The notes beneath the pieces were generated by a model. The model saw only the letters and a program-made list of their open reading frames with translations, was not told where the DNA came from and searched no databases. This document shows, piece by piece, positions 22,136 through 31,300 of a stretch of DNA of 64,000 nt. A program made the position numbers and the translations under genes. The DNA is from Paenibacillus sp. FSL M7-0420 (GTDB taxonomy: Bacteria > Bacillota > Bacilli > Paenibacillales > Paenibacillaceae): contig NZ_JBBOCJ010000001.1 of assembly GCF_038002345.1 (NCBI RefSeq), forward strand, positions 3,348,001 through 3,412,000. Reading direction: 5' to 3'. The first letter of the stretch is position 1. Every line of letters starts with the position of its first letter.

Positions 22136-22724
22136 CTTCTTCTCCATAAATAAAAGCCTCAACCGCCGCTACCGCGATATTCCGGTCGGGATGGGAATTG
22201 TCGATCTGCACCACCTGTACAGACGGGAGCGGCCAGGCTACGGTGCGGGGGCCTAGCGAAGCGCTGAAGCTCTCCCAGTGGGCGAACTTCCAGGCGTCGA
22301 GCGCGGAATGTCTGCCTTCAAGCCGTTCACGGAACGTGGCTGCATCCGCAAGTCCTACCAGGACTACCTTGACCTCAACTTCATTCAGTGTGCGCCCGAT
22401 GCGCGCCAGCTCGCGGTCGATCCACTCCGGATCGGCCGCTTCTTTGGTAAAGGGACCCACCACGTAGATGTCGCTGGACAGACCGATATTATCTAGCGCT
22501 GCATCCATAGTAATGCGGTAGCCGAGGTCGCGGCATAGTCTTTTATACTCATCGGAATCCCTGTCGTCAGGATCAAGCCCGTGCATAGTCATAATAGCGG
22601 TTGCTGCCGGACGCAGCAGAATATCCATATCGAACACTGCCGCCGGACGCCGGGCTGCAACAGCCTTGGCTAAGGTGGTTTTGCCCGCCCCTCCGGGTCC
22701 GAGGAAAAATACCAGCTTGTTCAT
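22125..22724 (-). CDS. P-loop ATP-binding protein, kinase-like
   Basis: A protein of about 199 residues with Walker A GPGGAGKTTLAKAVA at its start, AVFDMDILLRP after strand 2, and a C-terminal helix. This resembles small-molecule kinases and shikimate-kinase-like P-loop proteins; the substrate is unknown. ATG 22724 has AAGGAG eight bases upstream. It is convergent with the methyltransferase gene and overlaps its end by 11 bases. Confidence 0.75.
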   Translation of the reverse strand: MNKLVFFLGPGGAGKTTLAKAVAARRPAAVFDMDILLRPAATAIMTMHGLDPDDRDSDEYKRLCRDLGYRITMDAALDNIGLSSDIYVVGPFTKEAADPEWIDRELARIGRTLNEVEVKVVLVGLADAATFRERLEGRHSALDAWKFAHWESFSASLGPRTVAWPLPSVQVVQIDNSHPDRNIAVAAVEAFIYGEEATA

Positions 22725-22823
22725 CTGTCTCACTCCTTATCCTGCTTGCAAATCCCAGTATAGCAGGCGAATCGTTCAGCGGGAAGGAGCCAACCGGAGG
22801 GGGGGCCTAGCCATTGCTAGTGT

Positions 22824-22853
22824 GTGACAGCAATTAGCAGGCAATGATATGAT
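22824..22853 (+). promoter_or_regulatory. Possible promoter of the following GNAT gene
   Basis: GTGACA (22824-22829) and TATGAT (22848-22853) are spaced 18 bases apart, about 60 bases before the ATG. Confidence 0.4.
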
Positions 22854-22914
22854 AGATTAACTGTACATTGAAGAAGGAAACGAAACAGATAGAGGGTAAA
22901 AGGAGGACAACGAT

Positions 22915-23397
22915 ATGATTACCATCCGTCCCATTGAGCGCAGGGATAATGCGGCCATTGAGGGGATTATCCGGGAGTGCCTGATTGAATTCGGCGGCAA
23001 CCGCGAAGGTTTGGCTTGGGCAGATGACAGCCTGCAAGACTTATATACCTATTATAATAGCGCGGCGAACCGGGCTTACTGGATAGTGGAAGAGGACGGG
23101 CAGGTGCTGGGCGGCTGCGGGATTGCGGCATTCGACGAAGCGCAGCAGATCTGTGAATTGCAGAAAATGTACCTGTCCGCAGCCATCCGTGGCCAAGGCG
23201 TTGCAGCAGAACTGCTGGATACGGCGCTTGCCTTCGCAAAGCAGCATTACCGTAAGTGTTACCTGGAGACGCTGCTGTCGATGCAGGCCGCTGGCCGTTT
23301 CTATGTCAAGCACGGGTTCAGCCCGATGGATGGCCCGCTGGCCGGTTCCGAGCATTATGCCTGCGATGCATGGTATATCCGGGACTTACATAACTGA
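22915..23397 (+). CDS. GNAT family N-acetyltransferase
   Basis: A 160-residue acetyltransferase. The acetyl-CoA loop is LSAAIRGQGVAAELLDTALAFA and the end of the fold reads AAGRFYVKHGFSPMDGPL. The N-terminus MITIRPIERRDNAAIEGIIRECLIEFGG is typical of the PhnO/YedL-like GNATs. AGGAGG precedes the ATG. The substrate is unknown. It is the last typical chromosomal gene before the toxin locus. Confidence 0.88.
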   Translation: MITIRPIERRDNAAIEGIIRECLIEFGGNREGLAWADDSLQDLYTYYNSAANRAYWIVEEDGQVLGGCGIAAFDEAQQICELQKMYLSAAIRGQGVAAELLDTALAFAKQHYRKCYLETLLSMQAAGRFYVKHGFSPMDGPLAGSEHYACDAWYIRDLHN

Positions 23398-23553
23398 TTA
23401 CTGCGGAAATATGGGCACATGAAGAATTCACTTCTATAAACTTAATGGAAAATAAATCCGATAATAAAGGGATATGTATATCATTAATGGGTATATTTTG
23501 AATCCTGATATTGTACATTGGAATCCATTCTGGAGAAGGAAGCAGGGATCATA

Positions 23554-25686
23554 GTGTCTTCCACAAAGCTAGTATTTAACGAAGATGAAGTCAGGCGCCT
23601 GCAGTCGAAGATCGGCCAGGTGAGTCAGGACACTAATCGGCTATATCTTCAATTGAAGGGCCAGTCCAGCAGCTGGGGCGGTATTCCGATGGGCGATCAT
23701 CTGGTCAAGGCCCAGGTCCTGATCAATGAATTAACCGTTGAAGCGGAGAAGTTAGAAGATATTATCCGGGTCGCCCTGAGAGGCGTCTCGGAATTGCAGG
23801 AAGAGAATAAGCGGGAGGCGGACAAGCTGACGGGGCAATTTAATCTTTTGCTCGCGGCCTTCGGAAGCTTGGGGCTGCAACCAGCCGCCGGACGGTTCTC
23901 CATCCCCGAATTTGTGCAGCGAAGTGCGACGAACCTCATCACTTCGATTGCTGCTCTATCGGGAAAAGATGAGCTGAGCAGGGACCCGGTGGTGCAGCAG
24001 CTCAGGAAGGTCATTCAGACCTCCGGCCTGCTGACCGTAGAGAGTATCGCTGCACAAAGTAAGCTGAACGATATCTTCGCAGCGCGCAATGAGATCGCTA
24101 AGGCCCAGATGGCCTTCAAAGTGTATCAGGCGTTCGGCAATCAAGCCCAGATGGAGACAGTTCATGCAAAGGCCGAAGAAGCCCGGCAGAAGCTGGCCTC
24201 TCTAGGCGTAGCCAAGATCTACTATGAAACCGGTAAGGATCTAAGCGTCCACTACAGACAACCAGCAGTCACCGCCTGTGAGTATGATCCGTCAATTACG
24301 GCGGAGAAGGTTCCATTACTACATAACCAAGAATATTTACTGCTGCTGCGGCTGGCGATGGAGAAGACCGCCGCCGGAGCGTATGCGCGGAGTCAGCTTG
24401 CGGCGAAGCGGCAGGAAATTCAGATCGCAGCGGCTCTTAAGCAGGTTCAAGAGCAGATCGAAGCAGAGCGGCGGTTGAACGGGCCGCCGCTTACCCTGCC
24501 GGACGGCACGCCAATTACCGCAGACAACAAGGAAAATGAGACCACCTGGGACTTTTATCAGACGAAAGTCTATGTGCCAAATGAATATCTCACCCCGATG
24601 TACACCAGCTATCTGGGGTGGCTGGATAACACGTACGGCCTCACGAAATGGGAGAGCAAGGTCCGTCAGTCGGGAGATGTGGTGCTGGCTTTTACCGAAG
24701 GATTGGTGAAAGAGGTCGTCATGGGCGTGGCGGATACGGCAACCTTTGCTTTCAAATTAGTGGTGGACCCGGTCAAGACCACCACAGACATGAAGAATCA
24801 GGCGAAATATCTGATTGACCATCCTGAAGTGCTGGTGGAAGCGGCGAAGATGGCGTTTCATCAGTTTGACGAGGGCACCCCGGAAGAGAAGGCGAAAATG
24901 CTGGGCTCGGTCGCTTCCATCCTCGTTCCTGGATTCCAGGTCACCAAAGCAGGTAAAGTTGGGAAAGTGCTAGGCGAGGTAGAAGACGTTGTCAGCCAAG
25001 CGGCGAAGGATGCCCTGCAAGGGATTAAGCAAAAGCTTCCGAATCTGGGTCCGGTAGTGCAGACGCCGGAAGGTTTAATTTTCAAGATAGGGGAGATTCC
25101 AGATACTCCAGCCTTGCCAAAGACGCCGGTGCAGCAGCGGTATATGGATGGGTTGGAGGGTGGAGGGAGAAATGTTGAACTTAACGATCCTATAAAAATT
25201 AAAACTAATAAAGGGATGGAAGTCGAATTTATAAATTCTTCAGGAAATACCCTTAAGTATGTTGAACAGAATCCCAAAAATATTCCGAATGCCATCGAAA
25301 GTGCGAAAAATAGTTTTAATGCAGGAAAAGCAGTTGAAGGTAAGGTAGGAAACTTTGTTCAACAAAAGACTGAAGTTACCGGGTTTGGAGTAGAAGTAAA
25401 AAACTTGACTCTGGATAAGAGGGCGACTGATATAGATATCGCTACAAATACACATTTTATTGAAGTCAAAAAATCAGTGAGTGCTATTAAGACAGCTCAA
25501 ATAGACAGATTAACAAATCCTAATAATATTGATTTTTTCAACCGTGAATTCAAAAATGTTATCTTGTATATTGATGAGCCCATGAAAAATTTAAATAAAT
25601 TTGATATGGAAAAAATAGAATTTGCCAAGAGTCAAGGCGTAACTATTGTAAATTCATTAGAAGAACTAGGGAGAGTGCTTGAGTAA
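23554..25686 (+). CDS. Polymorphic toxin: WXG/LXG-like N-terminus with nuclease-like C-terminal domain
   Basis: A protein of about 710 residues. The first 110 residues form a helical region with an SWGG turn near residue 41, as in type VII secretion substrates. The middle contains long helices, then a pretoxin-like region (LVKEVVMGVADTATFAFKLVVDPVKTT in part) ending at TPVQQRYMDGLEGG. The last 180 residues are AT-rich and carry TDIDIATNTHFIEVKKS, a PD-(D/E)xK-like pattern with Glu in AVEGKV, Asp, and E-V-K; a DNase activity is inferred. GTG 23554 was chosen because AGGG lies six bases upstream; TTG 23518 is possible. The immunity gene overlaps its stop. No small helper gene is adjacent. Confidence 0.78.
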   Translation: MSSTKLVFNEDEVRRLQSKIGQVSQDTNRLYLQLKGQSSSWGGIPMGDHLVKAQVLINELTVEAEKLEDIIRVALRGVSELQEENKREADKLTGQFNLLLAAFGSLGLQPAAGRFSIPEFVQRSATNLITSIAALSGKDELSRDPVVQQLRKVIQTSGLLTVESIAAQSKLNDIFAARNEIAKAQMAFKVYQAFGNQAQMETVHAKAEEARQKLASLGVAKIYYETGKDLSVHYRQPAVTACEYDPSITAEKVPLLHNQEYLLLLRLAMEKTAAGAYARSQLAAKRQEIQIAAALKQVQEQIEAERRLNGPPLTLPDGTPITADNKENETTWDFYQTKVYVPNEYLTPMYTSYLGWLDNTYGLTKWESKVRQSGDVVLAFTEGLVKEVVMGVADTATFAFKLVVDPVKTTTDMKNQAKYLIDHPEVLVEAAKMAFHQFDEGTPEEKAKMLGSVASILVPGFQVTKAGKVGKVLGEVEDVVSQAAKDALQGIKQKLPNLGPVVQTPEGLIFKIGEIPDTPALPKTPVQQRYMDGLEGGGRNVELNDPIKIKTNKGMEVEFINSSGNTLKYVEQNPKNIPNAIESAKNSFNAGKAVEGKVGNFVQQKTEVTGFGVEVKNLTLDKRATDIDIATNTHFIEVKKSVSAIKTAQIDRLTNPNNIDFFNREFKNVILYIDEPMKNLNKFDMEKIEFAKSQGVTIVNSLEELGRVLE

Positions 25687-26171
25687 TGGGGACATCAGCA
25701 TATTTTTTAGACCAAGCAAATAACCATACAAAATTAACAAAGCTTATTGAAGATATTAAAAACATCTGTATAGAAAAAGAATATTATATGAGCCCTGTTT
25801 CATACGATCCTCAAAGTGAACATGAAGGAAAACATGCTTCTTTAGAAGTTGCATTAGTTAAACGATCAGATGAAGAGGAGACACCTCCAAATGATGTTTT
25901 AATAGATTTATATGAAGAGTCGCATAAATACCAATATCATTGCTTTTCTTGGTATGATGAGCAAATTACTCTTTTTAATGTTGCAGTTATTGATGAAGTA
26001 TATAACAATGAACAAATAATTTTGGGCTTGTCGAGTGAAATTTTAAAGCATTATCCAGATCTCAAATTATGGATAGAAGAAGATTGGTTCTACACCTTGG
26101 GTGACATAGAAAAAATATCAAGAGGACCCTATGATAATGAATGGTGCTATAAGAATCCGATAGATTTGTAA
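25686..26171 (+). CDS. Putative cognate immunity protein
   Basis: A 161-residue acidic, soluble protein with no recognised domain. Its ATG shares a base with the toxin stop (TAATG), giving tight translational coupling, as expected for an antidote. It starts MGTSA and ends with WIEEDWFYTLGDIEKISRGP and DNEWCYKNPIDL, a pattern repeated in the second immunity gene at 27550. This shared frame supports paralogy despite strong divergence in the middle. AT-rich base use matches the toxin tip, not the chromosome. The immunity role is inferred from position. Confidence 0.72.
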   Translation: MGTSAYFLDQANNHTKLTKLIEDIKNICIEKEYYMSPVSYDPQSEHEGKHASLEVALVKRSDEEETPPNDVLIDLYEESHKYQYHCFSWYDEQITLFNVAVIDEVYNNEQIILGLSSEILKHYPDLKLWIEEDWFYTLGDIEKISRGPYDNEWCYKNPIDL

Positions 26172-26301
26172 AATAAATTACGGGAATATCTTGAATGCAG
26201 AAAAAATACTATGCTAAACAGAGGAAATGCACTACTGGGATGCTAGAGTATTACATTTAGCTTAGCAGCACAAAAGTTATCAATATGTTTCATTAAGGAG
26301 A

Positions 26302-26412
26302 ATGGATATTTCCTCGATAGAACTACATTTGAATCTTAATTTTAATGAAAACCTTGAGTGGCTACGTGCCTTTCAAGGTTTTCTGTCGATTATTTTTGCG
26401 GTGCGGGAATAA
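26302..26412 (+). other. Possible coding remnant, 36 codons
   Basis: An open stretch MDISSIELHLNLNFNENL followed by EWLRAFQGFLSIIFAVRE has a protein-like composition and lies between the two toxin modules, overlapping the beginning of the second. It could be the scar of a lost immunity gene, or chance. Confidence 0.25.
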
Positions 26413-27548
26413 ATCGGAGCTCAACCCAGATGAAGGCTGTTCATGCACAGGCCGAAGAAGCCCGGCAGAAGCTGGCTTCTCTAGGCGTAGCCGAGATCTA
26501 CTATGAAGCCGGCAAGGATCTGAGCGCCCATTATAAGCAACCAGCGGTTACCGCCTGTGAATATGATCCGTCAATTACGGCGGACAAGGTTCCATTACTA
26601 CATAACCAAGAATATTTACTGCTGCTGCGGCTGGCGATGGAGAAGACCGCCGCCGGAGCGTATGCGCGGAGTCAGCTTGCGGCGAAGCGGCAGGAGATCG
26701 AGATGGCGTATCGTCAGTTTGACGAGGGCACCCCGGAAGAGAAGGCGAAAATGCTGGGCTCGGTCGCTTCCATCCTCGTTCCTGGATTCCAGGTCACCAA
26801 AGCAGGTAAAGTTGGGAAAGTGCTGGGCGAGGTAGAAGACGCCGTCAGCCAAGCGGCGAAGGATGCCCTGCAAGGGATTAAGCAAAAGCTTCCCAATCTG
26901 GGTCCGGTGGTACAGACGCCGGAAGGGTTTGTTTTCAAGATAGGGGAGATTCCTGATACTCCAGCCTTGCCGAAGACGCCGGTGCAGCAGCGGTATATGG
27001 ATTGGTTGGAGGGTCAGGGCGGTAGGGTTGAGGGGACGGATAATTCTAATAGTATTGTTAAAATAGTTAAGGACGGAAATAAAACAAATTATAAGAATCC
27101 TGCTGGGAATGAGCTATCGTGGACTGATCAGCATCCTAAAAGTATTAATAATGATATTGATGCTAAGTTAAACAGTTCAGACCCGGGTAAGGCTACCGAG
27201 GCTAAAGTAGCTTCTTTTGTAAGAGAAAATAAGGAAGTCACAGGGTTTGGACAGCAAGTTAAAAAGGCAGATAATAGTTTAGCTGGTGATTTAGATGTTG
27301 TTACTAAAGATGAGATTATTGAAGTTAAAAAATCAATAAAGGCAATAACAGATGTAGAACAGTTTGATAAATATATAAACCCAAATAACGGTAGTTATTT
27401 CAATCCCGGTCAGAAGAAAGTTATTTTGTATATTGACAAACCATTGACAAACTTACATCCAAATGATTTGAAAAAATTACAGGAGATTAAATCTAAGGGC
27501 GTTACTATTGTTAATTCCCTGGATGAACTTAAGGAGGCGTTAAAATAA
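26358..27548 (+). pseudogene. Truncated second toxin module (orphan toxin cassette)
   Basis: The frame is open from a GTG at 26358, but homology to the upstream toxin begins only near 26427 (MKAVHAQAEEARQKLASLGVA). The N-terminal secretion region is missing and no ribosome binding site is visible. Compared with the full toxin, 142 codons (426 bases) are deleted in frame after AAKRQEI, joining directly to MAYRQFDEGTPEE. The C-terminal toxin domain diverges but keeps AGDLDVVTKDEIIEVKKS and VILYIDKPLTNL, so it is an allele of the same nuclease family. It is probably silent and serves as a donor for recombination into the full-length gene. Confidence 0.75.
26427..27018 (+). repeat. Direct repeat of the toxin linker region
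   Basis: This stretch is nearly identical to 24147-25158 of the full toxin gene, apart from the 426-base deletion (parent bases about 24421-24846). Identity ends just after the RYMD codons, where the two toxin tips begin to diverge. Confidence 0.88.
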
Positions 27549-27549
27549 A

Positions 27550-28047
27550 ATGGGTACTTCGGCAGTTATTTTGACACTAAAAGAAGAATATTCACCTGAG
27601 AAATTGTTATCAGATACAATAGTCTCAGTATTCCATGCTAATGCAACTCTATATTTTCATAATAATAAAAATTATTCGGATAATGGGGAATTTTCGTATA
27701 CTACACTGAACATTAATAACAATTCATTTGCAGAGAAAAGTGAACAATCATTTATTTTTTCAGTTCACGCTATTAACAGTCCAAGTATTGATTTTTACTA
27801 TCATGAAGATTTGGAACTGGATTCTAATTTATCATTATGTCAAGTTGGTCATATTGAAGATATTTATGGTGTTCAAAAATTAATTTTTAATTTTATTTAT
27901 GAATACCTCAGATTGAATCCTGACAATTACTTTTGGGTTACAGATTATGATTGGGTTTATAGCTGGGGGGACATGAAAAAAATGAAATCTTTACCGTATG
28001 ATCCGGATTGGTGTTATATAGATCCAAGGTTGATTGATTTACCTTGA
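27550..28047 (+). CDS. Putative immunity protein of the second toxin module
   Basis: A 165-residue, AT-rich gene starting one base after the orphan toxin stop, with AAGGAGG within the toxin end. It shares MGTSA at the start and DWVYSWGDMKKMKSLPYD with WCYIDP at the end with the first immunity protein, but the central 100 residues differ. That is the pattern expected when immunity proteins diverge to match different toxin alleles. No known domain is recognised; the function is inferred from position. Confidence 0.7.
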   Translation: MGTSAVILTLKEEYSPEKLLSDTIVSVFHANATLYFHNNKNYSDNGEFSYTTLNINNNSFAEKSEQSFIFSVHAINSPSIDFYYHEDLELDSNLSLCQVGHIEDIYGVQKLIFNFIYEYLRLNPDNYFWVTDYDWVYSWGDMKKMKSLPYDPDWCYIDPRLIDLP

Positions 28048-28131
28048 AATATTCTGCCACCTAGTACTTTCCCAGATGGCTTGGGGTTTGGAGGGTAAAT
28101 ATAACAAGACGCTTTTAAGTTCCATAGTACA

Positions 28132-28172
28132 GGTCAATTATGGTCAGAATCTGCCATAGTTGATCTTTTTTT
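28132..28172 (+). terminator. Terminator after the toxin locus
   Basis: GGTCAATTATGG pairs with CCATAGTTGATC (12 pairs, two G-T) and is followed by TTTTTTT. The rest of 28048-28383 shows no gene. Confidence 0.85.
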
Positions 28173-28383
28173 ATTCTTGGCTAATCTCAATGATCAGTTT
28201 CATAGAATCACCTATCTTTTCCGTAGAAATAGCTCTTAAAGTGTTCGCTGCATTAAATCTATAATGAGTGTGTATTGCAGCGAGGGGAGGGCGGGATAGG
28301 GATCTCAACAGTTGTAATCGCTATCATTGTAAGGCTATGAATAAAACTGTGTGTCGTTCCACATCAGATTAAGGAGGAATAGA

Positions 28384-31300
28384 ATGCGCAACAAGTATGT
28401 TACATGGTCGCTTGTAGTTACGCTGCTTATCTCAACGCTATTCATGGCGGCTGGACCGCTTACCCGTTCGTCGGCAGCGGGCGGACCGAATCTTGCACTT
28501 AACAAAATCATTACCGCCAGCGGGCAATCCCAGAATTATGCGCCGGATAACGTTAAGGACAGCAATCAGAATACGTATTGGGAGAGCGCAAATGATGCTT
28601 TTCCAGGGTGGATTCAGGTCGATCTGGGTGCGCTCACCAGTATTGACCAGCTTGTATTGAAGTTACCAGTCAACTGGGAGGCGCGGACGCAGACACTGGC
28701 GGTACAGGGCAGTACGAACGGCTCTACCTTCACGGATATCGTCGCTTCAGCCGCATATGTCTTCAATCCTGCGGTGGCGAACAACAGTGCCACGGTGAAC
28801 TTCACCGCTGCCAGCACGCGTTATGTCCGTCTGTTGTTCAGTGCGAATACTGCTTGGCCTGCGGGCCAATTGTCCGAGCTTGAAATCTACGGTGCCAGCA
28901 GCCCAACTTCTGCACCTACAGCGGGGCCTACTGCATCGCCTGTGCCAGCGGGCACCTATGAAGCAGAGGCTGCCGCATTATCCGGCGGGGCGAAAATGAA
29001 CACAGATCATGCGGGATACTCTGGCACGGGATTCGTAGACGGTTATCTAACCCAAGGTCCGGCCACCACCTTCACGGTAAATGTGCCTGCGGCGGGTACA
29101 CGGAATGTTACGCTGAAGTATGCCAATGCAAGCGGAAGCGACAAGACGATCAGCATCTACGTGAACGGAGTTAAGCAGCGCCAGACCACCTTGCCGAACC
29201 TGGCGAACTGGGACACCTGGAGCACGAAGGCTGAAGCCCTCCCGTTGAATGCTGGCAGTAATAGCATTGCTTACAAATACGATGCAGGGGATACGGGCAA
29301 TGTCAATTTGGATCTAATTACGGTAGCAGCTGCAATCATCTCCACGCCCGCACCTTCACCTACAGTAGCTCCAACAACTGCCCCTACACCAACGCCGGTA
29401 ACTACCCCGGCCCCTACAGCTACGGTGGCACCAACTTCCGCACCAACACCAGCACCGACAGCAACACCGGTGACTACACCAACGGTGTCCCCTGGAGGGA
29501 ACATCGCCATTGGTAAGGCGATCAGTGCATCCTCCAACACACAGAATTTCATTGCCGGTAATGCCAACGATAACAACACGGCTACTTACTGGGAAGGCAG
29601 CGGGAATCCCAGCACCCTTACGCTTGACCTTGGAGCCAATCATAATATCACTTCGATTGTGCTGAAGCTGAATCCGGCGGCCGAATGGGCAACCCGGACG
29701 CAGAATATTCAAGTCCTGGGACACAATCAGAATTCAACAACCTTCAGCAATCTGGTTGCCGCCCAGAACTATACCTTCAATCTGGCATCAGGCAACACGG
29801 TGACTATCCCCGTGACAGCAACCGTTAAGCGGCTTCAGCTTGCTATCGCCGCCAACTCCGGTGCGCCCGGAGGACAAATTGCCGAATTCCAGGTATACGG
29901 TACACCGGCAACGAACCCGGATCTGACGATCACCGGCATGAGCTGGACACCTGCTTCTCCGGTGGAGACCAGCGCAGTGACCCTGAATACTGTGGTGAAG
30001 AACAGCGGTACAGCCGCAGCCGCAGCGACGACTGTCAATTTCTATCTGAACAACGAGCTGGCGGGTTCGGCACCGGTAGCGGCTTTGGCAGCAGGAGCTT
30101 CGGCATCCGTCTCCTACAATGCAGGGACGCTAACAGCCGGAACTTATCCGCTTAGTGCTAAGGTAGATGAGGCGGGCCAGATTATTGAGCAGAACGAAAG
30201 CAACAACAGCTATACGAATGCTTCGCCGCTGGTGGTTGCGCCTGTCTCCAGCTCCGACCTGACCGGAACGACCTCCTGGTCACCAGGAACACCGGCTGCG
30301 GGGAGTAACGTGGCCTTCACCGTCAGTCTCAAAAATCAGGGCAATCTTGCTTCCGCAGGCGGGGCCCATGGTATAACTGTAGCCTTGAAGAATGCCGCAG
30401 GCTCTACCGTGCAGACCTTCACAGGCTCCTACACCGGCGTAATTGCAGCCGGGGCTACGGTCCAAGTGTCTCTCCCCGGCACCTGGAGTGCAGTGAACGG
30501 CAATTATACGGTCACTACAACCATTGCCGCAGATGCCAATGAGGTAACAACCAAGCAGGCAAACAACGTGAACACTGTGAACCTGGTTGTATACGCTCTG
30601 CGCGGAGCAAGTGTACCCTACAGCCGGTATGACACGCAGGATGCGACCCGCGGCGGTTCAGCGGCGCTGAAATCGGCACCGAATTTCGATCAGATGCTAA
30701 CCGCTTCGGAGGCTTCGGGCCAGAGCTATGTAGCCCTGCCGTCTAACGGAGCTTATGCACAGTGGACAGTGAGAGCGGGGCAAGGCGGTGCCGGAGTCAC
30801 GATGAGATTCACGATGCCGGATTCGGCAGACGGAATGGGTCTTACCGGTGCGCTTGACGTATACGTGAATGGAACCAAGGCCAAAACCATCCCGTTAACC
30901 TCCTATTACTCCTGGCAGTACTTCTCCGGCGACCAGCCTGGTGATGCACCAAGTGCCGGACGCCCGTTGTTCCGCTTCGATGAAGTTCACTGGAAGATGG
31001 ATACACCACTTCAGCCTGGTGACACGATCCGTATTCAGAAGAACAACGGAGACAGCCTTGAATACGGGGTGGATTTCCTGGAGATTGAACCTGTACCGGC
31101 AGCCATTGCCCGTCCGGCCAACTCAGTGTCGGTCACCGATTACGGCGCAGTGGCAGGAGACGGACAGGACGATCTTGCCGCCTTCAACAGTGCGGTTACA
31201 GCCGCCGTCACCAGCGGAAAATCTCTCTATATTCCGGCTGGAACTTTTAATCTGAGCAGCATGTGGGTCATTGGCTCGGTCAGCAATATGATCAACAACT

